From Pseudomonadota bacterium (lineage in GTDB: Bacteria > Pseudomonadota > Alphaproteobacteria > Acetobacterales > Acetobacteraceae), in assembly GCA_021845985.1 (NCBI GenBank), contig JAJZES010000012.1, positions 233,875 through 297,874 of the forward strand: a DNA stretch of 64,000 nucleotides. Direction: 5' to 3'. The number at the start of each line of letters is the position of its first letter. The stretch's first letter is position 1. This document shows, one piece after another, positions 29,408 to 36,313 of the stretch. The notes under the pieces were generated by a model. It did not search any database and was not told the origin of the DNA. It saw only the letters and a program-made list of their open reading frames with translations. The position numbers and the translations under genes were made by a program.

Positions 29408-30499
29408 TCAACTGCCCGATTTGGACACGGCGACGTGGCTGCCGTCCTGCAGCCGCATCTGACCCTGGACGACGATTTCGGCGCCGGCGGCGATGCCGTC
29501 GGCGATCACCGCGGTTGCGCCGTCATCCTGCGTCAGCGTCACCGGCGTCAGCGCCACCGTCTGATCCGGCCTGACCAGATAGACATACAGCCCGTTCGGC
29601 CCGCGCTGCACCGCCGCCGAGGGCAGCGTCACCGCGTCTTTCAGCAAGCCGACCCGCAGATGCGCGTTGACGAACAGGCCCGGCCACAGCTTGTTGTCGG
29701 CGTTGTCGAACTCGGCTTTCAGCTTGATCGTCCCGGTGGTCGCGTCGATGGTGTTGTCGATGGTCATCAGCCGGCCGTTGGCGAGCTGGGTATGGTCGTC
29801 GGCGGTGAAGGCGCCGACCTGCGGCGTGCCGGCCGCCATAGCCGCCTGAATGCGCGGCAGATCGTCCTGCGGCAGGGTGAACATCACCGCGATCGGGTGT
29901 AGCTGGGTGATGGTGACGATGCCCTGCGCGTCGGTCGCATGGATCAGGTTGCCGGGATCGATCAGCCGCAGGCCGGTGCGGCCGTCGATCGGCGAGACGA
30001 TGGTGCAGAACTCCAGGTTGAGGGCGGCGGTCTGGATCGCCGCCTCGTCGCCGGCGATGGTCGCCTGCAGCTGGGCGACCAGAGATGACTGCGTGTCCAC
30101 CTGCTGGTGCGAGGCGAAGTCGCTGTGCGCGAGATTGGCGTAGCGGGTCAGGTCGGCGCGGGCGTTGGCAAGCTGGGCGAGGTCGGCGGCCTTCTTCGCC
30201 TGCGCCGCGGCCAGGGCGGCGGCGTAGGGGCGGGGGTCGATCTCGGCGATCTTGTCGCCGGTCTTGACCTCCTGCCCTTCGGTGAAGAACACCCGGTTCA
30301 GCGTGCCATCGACGCGGGCGCGGATCAGCACGGCGTAGAACGCCTGCACCGCGCCGATATTGCGCAACTGCACCGGCACATCCTGACGCTGCGCGATGAC
30401 CGTCTGCACCGGGATGCCCGCCGTTTCGGCCGGCGCCGGACGCGGGGCGAGCAGCAGTCCGACCGCAACAAGCAGGCACGCCATCAGCCGAGCCGGCAT
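29408..30499 (-). CDS. RND efflux periplasmic adaptor
   Basis: A 363-residue membrane-fusion protein of the HlyD/AcrA type. Signal peptide at residues 1-24 (MPARLMACLLVAVGLLLAP, cut after APA). Beta-barrel and lipoyl regions are marked by VQLRNIGAVQAFYAVLIRAR and VFFTEGQEVKTGDKIAEIDP; a coiled-coil hairpin spans AAAQAKKAADLAQLANARAD to QLQATIAGDEAAIQ, then CTIVSPIDGRTGLRLIDPGN. The start at MPARLMACL is selected since the upstream frame has no protein character. Translationally close to the pump gene (9 bp gap). Most like MdtA-type adaptors, though substrate range is unknown. Confidence 0.9.
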   Translation of the reverse strand: MPARLMACLLVAVGLLLAPRPAPAETAGIPVQTVIAQRQDVPVQLRNIGAVQAFYAVLIRARVDGTLNRVFFTEGQEVKTGDKIAEIDPRPYAAALAAAQAKKAADLAQLANARADLTRYANLAHSDFASHQQVDTQSSLVAQLQATIAGDEAAIQTAALNLEFCTIVSPIDGRTGLRLIDPGNLIHATDAQGIVTITQLHPIAVMFTLPQDDLPRIQAAMAAGTPQVGAFTADDHTQLANGRLMTIDNTIDATTGTIKLKAEFDNADNKLWPGLFVNAHLRVGLLKDAVTLPSAAVQRGPNGLYVYLVRPDQTVALTPVTLTQDDGATAVIADGIAAGAEIVVQGQMRLQDGSHVAVSKSGS

Positions 30500-30576
30500 C
30501 CCATCCACCCCCAACCGCAACAGCGGATCATAGGAGATGTGGCGCCGATGCGAAAGTAAACCGCCGCGGTGCGATT

Positions 30577-31308
30577 TCAGCCGCGCAATCGGCCGTTGGC
30601 GAGCGGAATCGGCGCCGCGCGGTATTGCGTCAAATTGCGTCCGCCCTGTCCGCCCGGCAGCCGGATGATGGCGGCCGGCGCATTGTGCCAGGGCAGCACA
30701 TGGCCGGGCAGGCCGCCGCCGGGGGTCAGTGTCATGCCGCCCGGCCGGCGCATTGCCACCGTCTGCAGCGGCAGCGCCGCCGCCTGTGCCGCCGGCCATG
30801 CCGCCATCACCCGGCGGCGGTACTCGGCGGCCAGCGCCGGTGTCGCCGAATGGTACAACGCCGCCGCCGCCGGCCAGTCGCCGGTGGTGGCATGCAACTG
30901 CGCCAGGAAGCGCGCCGCATAGATCGCGTTGGTCACCGGGTCGAACGCCGCCTCAAGGCTGGCGAAGGCGTCGGGATGATGCATCAGATTGACCTGAAGG
31001 CAGCCAACGTCGATCGACCGCATGCCGCCGGCCTGCAACGCGCGCACCGCCGCGATGGCCGCCGGCTTGCTGTCGAACGCTTGGCCGGCGCCTTCGGCAT
31101 TGATCGTCCAGGGCCACGGCGCGGTGACGCCATCCGCCCCGCGCCGTCCGCTCTCGACCGCGCCGATGGCGGCCAGCAATCCGGCCGGGATGGCGAACGC
31201 TTGTTCGGCCGCGCTGATCGCGGCGCGGCATGGCGGCTCGGCATGGCCAGATCCGGGGGCGAGGCCGCCGAGCAGGAGGAGCAGGGCGCCGGGCAGGATG
31301 GAACGCAT
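30577..31308 (-). CDS. Lytic transglycosylase (SLT domain), secreted
   Basis: A 243-residue periplasmic protein with signal peptide (residues 1-23, MRSILPGALLLLLGGLAPG) and an SLT-type lysozyme-like domain. The presumed catalytic Glu is in IGAVESGRRG (about residue 53); further family marks are SIDVGCLQVNLMHHPDAF and ARFLAQLHATTGDWPAAAALYHS. It would cleave peptidoglycan glycan strands. The C-terminal 70 residues are proline/glycine-rich without a known fold. MRSILPG is chosen as start because it gives a proper signal peptide. 77 bp upstream of the RND adaptor on the same strand, which may be accidental. Confidence 0.85.
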   Translation of the reverse strand: MRSILPGALLLLLGGLAPGSGHAEPPCRAAISAAEQAFAIPAGLLAAIGAVESGRRGADGVTAPWPWTINAEGAGQAFDSKPAAIAAVRALQAGGMRSIDVGCLQVNLMHHPDAFASLEAAFDPVTNAIYAARFLAQLHATTGDWPAAAALYHSATPALAAEYRRRVMAAWPAAQAAALPLQTVAMRRPGGMTLTPGGGLPGHVLPWHNAPAAIIRLPGGQGGRNLTQYRAAPIPLANGRLRG

Positions 31309-31360
31309 GGCGGGAGTCTGGCGCGCGCCGGTTAACACGGGATTTCAATGCGCAATGCGT

Positions 31361-31390
31361 GCGATGCTGCACTGCGAAATATCGCTTGCA
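31361..31390 (+). promoter_or_regulatory. Conserved box upstream of small RNA copy 1
   Basis: Thirty bases starting GCGATGCTGCACTGCG match 24 of 30 positions of the block at 32408-32437 upstream of the second small RNA, at a similar distance (53 versus 50 bp) from the conserved RNA body. Such conservation outside the RNA body suggests a shared promoter or activator site. No clear -35/-10 pair is evident, so an alternative sigma factor is possible. Confidence 0.4.
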
Positions 31391-31507
31391 TACGTATGAC
31401 CGGACGGTTATGTCTGGTCCCGCAGCAAGGCGGTTATGCCGCTTTCCTGCTTCTTGGACGTTTCCTCCCTAAACTTGGCGGCCTCGCAAGAGGCCGCCAC
31501 TTTTTTT
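31391..31507 (+). ncRNA. C-rich trans-acting small RNA candidate, copy 1 (cuckoo/CcsR-like)
   Basis: A non-coding unit with two hairpins, a C-rich single-stranded stretch and an intrinsic terminator. Hairpin 1 is 31398-31419 (eight pairs, one G-U, loop GGTTAT). Hairpin 2 is 31430-31442 (GCGG, loop TTATG, CCGC). The unpaired region contains TTTCCTCCC, an anti-Shine-Dalgarno type motif as in the alphaproteobacterial cuckoo/CcsR small RNAs. The terminator follows at 31477-31507. The last 64 bases are 63/64 identical to copy 2 at 32488-32551. The 5' end is approximate. Role inferred: blocking ribosome binding sites of target mRNAs, often stress-induced in that family. Confidence 0.65.
31477..31507 (+). 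terminator. Rho-independent terminator of small RNA copy 1
   Basis: Nine perfect pairs (GGCGGCCTC with GAGGCCGCC) around a GCAA tetraloop, then AC and seven T. Orientation is rightward only, as there is no T run on the other strand, so it does not end the leftward hutG gene. Confidence 0.92.
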
Positions 31508-31513
31508 GTTCGC

Positions 31514-32359
31514 TCAGCGGGTCAGGGTGGCGATCAGCGCGGTCATGTCGCGCTGCACCTCGGTGAAGCGGGGCAGCCGCTCCAGCCGGCGCTCGTCCAT
31601 ATAGAGGTTGCGCGACAACTCAAGCTGCAGCGCCTCGACGCCGTCGCGCGGCCGGCCGTAATGGCGGGTGATGTAGCCGCCGGCATAGGGATCGTTGCGC
31701 TGCACCCGATAGCCCATGCCCTCCAGCGCGTCCTGCACCAAGCGCACCGTCTGCGGCGTGCAGGCGGTGCCGTGGGCGTCGCCGAGCACCACATCGACGC
31801 CGCCTGCCCGTCCCGGCGCGGTCGCCGGCATGGAGTGGCAATCGATCAGCAGGCAGGCGCCGAAGCGGTCCCGGGTCGCCGTGATCAGCTCGCGCAGCGC
31901 TTCGTGATAGGGCAGCCAGCACGTGCGCACCCGTGCCTCGGCTTCGGCGAAGCGCAGCTTGTCGCGGTAGATTGTCTCGCCCGAGGCGACGATGCGGGCG
32001 ATGGTGCCGAGGCCGGCGCCGACCCGGGCGCTGGCCGTGTTCACCCACTGCGGCAGTCGGTCGGCGAACATCGCCGGGTCGAGTTCCCATTGCTCGCGGT
32101 TGGCGTCGCACCAGGCGCGCGGGAAGGTGGCGGCGAGCAGCGGCGCACCGTGCGACGGCGCGGCGGCGAACAACTCCTCGACGAAGCAGTCCTCGCTGCG
32201 GCGCAGCGTCTGCGGATCGAGCCGCGCCGCGGCGATGAAGGCGGCGCTGTAGTCTCGCCCCGAATGCGGCGAGGCGAAGACGATCGGTGCGGTCTGAACC
32301 GGCGGGGCACGCAGGGCGACGGCGGGGGCAAGCGGCAGCGGCAGGTCCATGTCCGCCAT
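31514..32359 (-). CDS. N-formylglutamate amidohydrolase family protein
   Basis: A 281-residue member of the N-formylglutamate amidohydrolase (HutG-type) family, zinc-dependent enzymes that release formate from N-formylglutamate in histidine degradation. Landmarks are IVFASPHSGRDYSAAF (residues about 26-41, with the metal-ligand His), the central ACLLIDCHSMPA and YAGGYITRHYGRP. No other hut genes lie nearby, so the true substrate may be another formyl amino acid. The gene is bracketed by two nearly identical small-RNA genes on the opposite strand. Confidence 0.85.
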   Translation of the reverse strand: MADMDLPLPLAPAVALRAPPVQTAPIVFASPHSGRDYSAAFIAAARLDPQTLRRSEDCFVEELFAAAPSHGAPLLAATFPRAWCDANREQWELDPAMFADRLPQWVNTASARVGAGLGTIARIVASGETIYRDKLRFAEAEARVRTCWLPYHEALRELITATRDRFGACLLIDCHSMPATAPGRAGGVDVVLGDAHGTACTPQTVRLVQDALEGMGYRVQRNDPYAGGYITRHYGRPRDGVEALQLELSRNLYMDERRLERLPRFTEVQRDMTALIATLTR

Positions 32360-32407
32360 TGAAGCCGCATCCCGCTTGCCGCGGCAATCCGCCTTCTTGC
32401 GTCAAGG

Positions 32408-32437
32408 GCGATGCTGCAATGCAAAATCCGACTTGCA
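32408..32437 (+). promoter_or_regulatory. Conserved box upstream of small RNA copy 2
   Basis: Thirty bases starting GCGATGCTGCAATGCA match the box at 31361-31390 at 24 positions, including both ends (GCGATGCTGCA and CTTGCA). It lies in the 5' region of the divergent hutG-type gene. Confidence 0.4.
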
Positions 32438-32551
32438 GTTTGCTCCGGCAAGCCCATTTGCTGCAGTGCAGCGGAGCGGTTCGCCGCTTCCTGCTTCTTG
32501 GACGTTTCCTCCCTAAACTTGGCGGCCTCGCAAGGGGCCGCCACTTTTTTT
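32438..32551 (+). ncRNA. C-rich trans-acting small RNA candidate, copy 2 (cuckoo/CcsR-like)
   Basis: Paralogue of the unit at 31391. It has a short GCTGC/GCAGC hairpin near 32459-32471 and then an AGCGG/CCGCU stem with a TTCG tetraloop at 32475-32488. The second stem is conserved with copy 1 while its loop differs (TTCG versus TTATG), which supports real base pairing. The single-stranded TTTCCTCCC follows, then the terminator. The final 64 bases differ from copy 1 at only one position (32535), which changes an A-U pair to a G-U pair. The 5' limit is approximate. Confidence 0.65.
32521..32551 (+). terminator. Rho-independent terminator of small RNA copy 2
   Basis: GGCGGCCTC pairs with GGGGCCGCC (one G-U) around GCAA, followed by AC and seven T. 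It ends one base before the stop codon of the convergent sensor kinase gene. Confidence 0.92.
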
Positions 32552-32552
32552 A

Positions 32553-33863
32553 TCAGACAGGAAGCTGGATCCGCGCCCGCAGGCCGCCGAGCGGGCTGTC
32601 TTCCAGCAGGATTTCGCCACCATGGGCGCGAACGATGTCGCGCGCGATGGTCAGGCCGAGTCCGGTGCCGCCGGCGCTGCCGCTGGCGAACGGCTTGAAC
32701 AGGTTTTCCCGCTCGGCCGGCGGAATGCCCGGCCCGTCGTCATCGACCGTCACCTGAATGCTGCGCTCGCCGAACCGCGCCGCGCCCAGCGCCACCTGCC
32801 GCGCATGGCGGCGGGCATTGTCCACGAGATTGGTCAGCGCCCGCCGCACCGCCTCGGCGCGCAGCGGCAGCACGAGGTCGCCCGGCGTCTGCACCGTCAC
32901 CTGCGCCCCGGCGCGGCGGGCGCCGGCGGCCACCTCCTGCAGCACGGCGGCAAGGTCGGTCGGGCGTGCCTGCTCGGTGCCCTCGCCGCGGGCGAAGGCG
33001 AGGTAGCTTTCGATCAGCCGGTCCATCTCATCGACATCGGCGCCCATTTCAGTGACATCCTGGCTGGCCGGCAGCATGGCCAGCGCCAGCCGCAGCCTGG
33101 TCAGCGGGGTGCGCAGGTCATGGCTGACGCCCGCCAGCATCTCGGTGCGCTGCTGGAGGAAGCGGCGGATGCGCTCCTGCATGCGATTGAAGGCGGTCGC
33201 CGCCTGACGCACCTCGGCGGCGCCCTCCGGCTTGATCAGGCCGCGGTCGCGCCCCATGCCGAAGGCCTCGGCGGCGACGGCGAGGCGGCGGATGGCGCGC
33301 ACCTGGATGCGCATGAACAGCGCCGCGACGCCGAACAGCAGCAGCGCCATGCCGCCTACCCAGCCGAGGAAGGGGAACAGGGTGCCGGTATAGAGCCGCT
33401 TGCGCGGCGCCTGCACATCCAGCACCCCGTCCGGCAATTGCACGCGGATGCGCACCCACTGACCGTCCTCCGTCGGGTCGATGCGGAACGGCCGGCCGAG
33501 CCGTTCGCGCAGCGCCCCGATGAGGTCGTCGTCGGCGGCCGGCGCGGTCGCGTCGGGCAGCACGCGGTCGGGGCGGAAGCGCATCTGCAGGCTGAGTTCC
33601 TCGAAGGCGGTGCGCATCATCCAGTCGCGGTCGGAGGCATCGGCAAACCGGTCGAAGGCGTCGGCGGTGACGGCGATCTCGCCGGCGACGGCGGAGGTGA
33701 AGCGGCGCGAGACGATGTTGAGATGGCTGCCGTAGAAGATTTGCAGCGCCACCGCGAGCACCAGCACCAGCGGGATGGACATGATCAGCAGGCTGCGGCC
33801 GAGCAGGCTGCGCGGCAGCATTTTTTTGACGACGCGGCCCTGCGACGGGATGGGGAGGCGCAT
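32553..33863 (-). CDS. EnvZ-type sensor histidine kinase
   Basis: A 436-residue inner-membrane kinase. TM1 covers residues about 22-44 (LLIMSIPLVLVLAVAL), a periplasmic sensor of roughly 115 residues follows, and TM2 is about 160-183 (GWVGGMALLLFGVAALFM), then a HAMP linker. The phosphoacceptor His is in MLAGVSHDLRTPLTRLRL; N box NLVDNARRHA, G1 DDDGPGIPP and G2 GTGLGLTIA are intact. It resembles EnvZ and presumably pairs with the OmpR-like regulator at 34940, although an outer-membrane protein gene sits between them. Confidence 0.9.
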   Translation of the reverse strand: MRLPIPSQGRVVKKMLPRSLLGRSLLIMSIPLVLVLAVALQIFYGSHLNIVSRRFTSAVAGEIAVTADAFDRFADASDRDWMMRTAFEELSLQMRFRPDRVLPDATAPAADDDLIGALRERLGRPFRIDPTEDGQWVRIRVQLPDGVLDVQAPRKRLYTGTLFPFLGWVGGMALLLFGVAALFMRIQVRAIRRLAVAAEAFGMGRDRGLIKPEGAAEVRQAATAFNRMQERIRRFLQQRTEMLAGVSHDLRTPLTRLRLALAMLPASQDVTEMGADVDEMDRLIESYLAFARGEGTEQARPTDLAAVLQEVAAGARRAGAQVTVQTPGDLVLPLRAEAVRRALTNLVDNARRHARQVALGAARFGERSIQVTVDDDGPGIPPAERENLFKPFASGSAGGTGLGLTIARDIVRAHGGEILLEDSPLGGLRARIQLPV

Positions 33864-33986
33864 CGCCGCAGCGTAGGGCGATCAGCCGTGGTTGGCCAAT
33901 CCGATCAGAGCAAGCACCACCCGGCTGGATGGCAGGCTGTCCGGGGCAGGATCAGCGTCCTGTCCCGGAGCTGCGTCAACGCCGGC

Positions 33987-34874
33987 TCAGAACGCCACCC
34001 GCGCCGTCACCAGCCACGCATGGTTGTAGATCGGCGTCAGCACCGGGGTTTCGCTCAGCTTCGGGGTCACCGCAAACTGATAGCCGGCGCCGATATTGCC
34101 CATCGCCCGGCCGGCCAGTTGGAAACGGCCGAGGATCAGGGCGGGGGTCAGGAACAGTTGCGTCTTGTCGCCGCGCAGACCGCCGTACCAATGCGTCATG
34201 TTGGTTTCAAACTCGGGCCAGAAATAGGTGCCGACCTGATATTGCAGCGTGGTGTTCCAGATCAGCGCCGTGCCGATCAGGTTCTGGTCGGTGCTCGGGA
34301 GCGCCAGTGACAGCGTCGATTGAACGTCGAAATTTCCCCAGCCTTTGCCGGCGGCCAGGGTCGGCGTGTAGATCCAGGCATGGGTGGTGAACGGCGCGGC
34401 GCCGCTCGGCGCCTGCACGCCCATGAACACGGTGACGATGTAGTTGCCGTTTTCCTCGTTGGCGCTCAGCAGCCGCTGCTTGACGGTCAGGAACGGCCAG
34501 TCGCCATAGCCGGAATACGCCGCCTTGTTGGTGCGCACGAGATAGGGCGGCGGGTTGATCAGCACTTCCTCGGTCAGCGTCGGGATCAGTTCGAGACCCT
34601 TGCCGGAATCGAATTGGTCGATATTGGCGCCATTGCCGAGATGCTCGAAATACTGGTCATAGCGTATTTCCTGCTCCAGCCGCGGGGTGACCGTGACCAG
34701 CGGCGTCATCCAGTGCGGCTGGCTCGCCTTCGCCGCGTCGGAACGGGCGAACCAGTTGGCGAAATAGGACTCCATGTCGGTCGCGACGCCAGGATCGGCG
34801 GCATCGTCGGCGCGGGCGGGAGCCGCGCTCAGTCCGGCGGCGAACAGGGCAAGGGCGGCAAGCATACGGCGCAT
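33987..34874 (-). CDS. Predicted outer-membrane beta-barrel protein
   Basis: A 295-residue secreted protein with a clear signal peptide (residues 1-22, MRRMLAALALFAAGLSAAP then ARA). Its aromatic-rich alternating segments (NGNYIVTVFMGVQAP, NTTLQYQVGTYFWPEFETNM, QLFLTPALILGRFQLAGRAM) and C-terminal phenylalanine (VTARVAF) are those of an outer-membrane beta-barrel. No named family recognised with certainty. It lies between an OmpR-like regulator and its likely kinase, so its expression may be a target of that pair; a perfect inverted repeat lies 17-40 bp upstream of the start codon. A GGAGA ribosome binding site is present. Confidence 0.8.
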   Translation of the reverse strand: MRRMLAALALFAAGLSAAPARADDAADPGVATDMESYFANWFARSDAAKASQPHWMTPLVTVTPRLEQEIRYDQYFEHLGNGANIDQFDSGKGLELIPTLTEEVLINPPPYLVRTNKAAYSGYGDWPFLTVKQRLLSANEENGNYIVTVFMGVQAPSGAAPFTTHAWIYTPTLAAGKGWGNFDVQSTLSLALPSTDQNLIGTALIWNTTLQYQVGTYFWPEFETNMTHWYGGLRGDKTQLFLTPALILGRFQLAGRAMGNIGAGYQFAVTPKLSETPVLTPIYNHAWLVTARVAF

Positions 34875-34890
34875 CAGCGGGTCTCCGACT

Positions 34891-34914
34891 CGTTATGTTC
34901 AGATAAACATAACG
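34891..34914. promoter_or_regulatory. Perfect 9-bp inverted repeat, candidate operator
   Basis: CGTTATGTT and AACATAACG form a perfect nine-base inverted repeat separated by six bases, in an AT-rich patch within otherwise GC-rich DNA. It lies 17-40 bp upstream of the outer-membrane protein start and just after the end of the OmpR-like gene. Symmetry points to a dimeric helix-turn-helix protein such as the nearby MarR-type regulator; OmpR sites are usually direct repeats. Confidence 0.6.
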
Positions 34915-34939
34915 ACAGACTCCGCCGCAGCGAAAGGGG

Positions 34940-35650
34940 TCAGGTGCCGGGTTTCAGCACATAGCCGCGTCCGCGCACGGTATGCAGGAAGCGCGGCTCG
35001 CGCGGGTCGTGCTCGACCTTTCGGCGCAGCCGGGTCACCTGCACGTCGATCGCGCGTTCGCCGGCCTCGTCCATGCCGAGCGCGGCGGCGATGTCCTCGC
35101 GCGACAGCACCTCGTTGGGCCGCCGGCCGAGTGCGGTCAGCAGCGCCGCCTCGCCTCCGGTCAGCCGGATCGGCCCGGACGGCCCGCGCAGCTCGCCGCG
35201 ATCGGGGTCGAAGCTCAGCACGCCGAGCGGCAGCGGCCCGCTCGGCGCGCCGGCCGGCGCCGGCGGCGGCGCCCGGCGCAGCATGGCGCGGATGCGCAAC
35301 ACCAGTTCGCGCGGGTCGAACGGCTTGGGCAGGTAGTCGTCGGCGCCGGCCTCGAACCCGGCGATGCGGTCTTCCGGGCCGCCGCGCGCGGTCAGCAACA
35401 GCACCGGCAGATCGTTGCGCTCGCGCCGCAGCGATTCGGTCAGCGCCAGCCCGTCCTCGCCCGGCATCATCACGTCCAGCACCAGCAGGTCGGGCTGCAG
35501 GAAGCGCAACTTGTCGCGCGCCTCGGCGGCGTGCTCGGCCACCGCGACGCGAAATCCGGTCTCGGCGAGATAGCGCGACAGCAGCCCGCGCAGCCGCGCA
35601 TCGTCATCGACCACCAGGATCAGCGCGTCGTCTACCGCCGCGCCCATCAC
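34940..35650 (-). CDS. OmpR-family response regulator
   Basis: A 236-residue response regulator: receiver domain with acidic pair in LVVDDDARL and phosphoacceptor Asp in LLVLDVMMPGEDG (about residue 59), conserved Lys in YLPKPFDPREL, a proline-rich linker (PPPAPAGAPSG), then a winged-helix OmpR/PhoB domain with DVQVTRLRRKVEHDP and TVRGRGYVLKPG. Its start overlaps the stop of the MarR gene (ATGA), so the two are translationally coupled. The likely partner kinase is encoded at 32553, after an intervening outer-membrane protein gene. Confidence 0.92.
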   Translation of the reverse strand: MMGAAVDDALILVVDDDARLRGLLSRYLAETGFRVAVAEHAAEARDKLRFLQPDLLVLDVMMPGEDGLALTESLRRERNDLPVLLLTARGGPEDRIAGFEAGADDYLPKPFDPRELVLRIRAMLRRAPPPAPAGAPSGPLPLGVLSFDPDRGELRGPSGPIRLTGGEAALLTALGRRPNEVLSREDIAAALGMDEAGERAIDVQVTRLRRKVEHDPREPRFLHTVRGRGYVLKPGT

Positions 35651-36222
35651 GCCCGCCGCGCCCGCTTGTCGTGCGTCGCAGCCTCGGCGCGATCGAGATA
35701 GGCGCGCGCCTCCGCGTCCATGATGCCGCGCATCACCCGGCGGAACCCCTCCACCGCGCCGGCCCCGGCCTCGCGATAGGCGGCGACCAGCCGTTCGCGC
35801 TGACGCTCGAACAGCCGCCGCTCCAGCGCCTGCCCGGTCAGCGTCAGCGTCAGCAGCCGCTGCCGCCGGTCGGCCCGCCCCTGCACCTGCGCCACGTAGC
35901 CGTCATCGACCAGCGTTGTCAGCACCCGCGCCAGACTCTGCTTGGTGATGCGCAGCAGCGCCAGCAGGTCGCCGACGGCGATGCCGGGGTTGCGGCCGAT
36001 GAAATGTAGTGCCCGGTGATGCGCCCGGCCGAGCGTCAGTTCGTCGAGGATGACGTCGGCGGCGTTGGTGAAGTCGCGATAGGCGAAGAACAGCAGGTCC
36101 TGGGCGGCGCGGATTTCCTCCTCGCGCAGAAACAGCAGATTGGCGCCGGCCGGCGGATGGCCGCGCTCCGCGAGGCGCGGATCGGCGAGGGCGGCGCCCT
36201 TCGGGTCGGGCATATCTGGCAT
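35647..36222 (-). CDS. MarR-family transcriptional regulator
   Basis: A 191-residue MarR-type winged-helix protein. The DNA-binding core is AHHRALHFIGRNPGIAVGDLLALLRITKQSLARVLTTL split over about residues 67-106, followed by the wing (DDGYVAQVQGRADRRQRLLTLT). An N-terminal extension of about 30 residues is longer than usual. Ligand unknown. It is the first gene of a leftward group with the OmpR-like regulator and divergent from ilvE; a regulator of its own promoter and perhaps of the outer-membrane protein gene downstream is plausible. Alphaproteobacterial relatives are commonly found next to ompR/envZ. Confidence 0.88.
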   Translation of the reverse strand: MPDMPDPKGAALADPRLAERGHPPAGANLLFLREEEIRAAQDLLFFAYRDFTNAADVILDELTLGRAHHRALHFIGRNPGIAVGDLLALLRITKQSLARVLTTLVDDGYVAQVQGRADRRQRLLTLTLTGQALERRLFERQRERLVAAYREAGAGAVEGFRRVMRGIMDAEARAYLDRAEAATHDKRARRA

Positions 36223-36245
36223 TCCCTGTAACTACGGCAGTTTCG

Positions 36246-36272
36246 TTGACTTAATTTTCCACGGATTATAGC
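36246..36272 (+). promoter_or_regulatory. Possible promoter of ilvE
   Basis: TTGACT at 36246-36251 and TATAGC at 36267-36272 lie in the short AT-richer gap between the divergent marR-type gene and ilvE. The 15-bp spacing is shorter than usual, so this is tentative. Confidence 0.3.
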
Positions 36273-36313
36273 GTCAGCCCGTTCACAGCAACAATCTTGC
36301 GAGGATCGTCTCG

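Noticed and set aside
27827..29902. 691-codon rightward frame opposite the RND genes
   Set aside because: Asp/Arg/His-rich shadow of the pump and adaptor genes.
33941..33968. Hairpin downstream of the barrel-protein gene as terminator
   Set aside because: The 11-pair stem is real, but no T run follows on either strand and on the leftward transcript one pair is an A-C mismatch.
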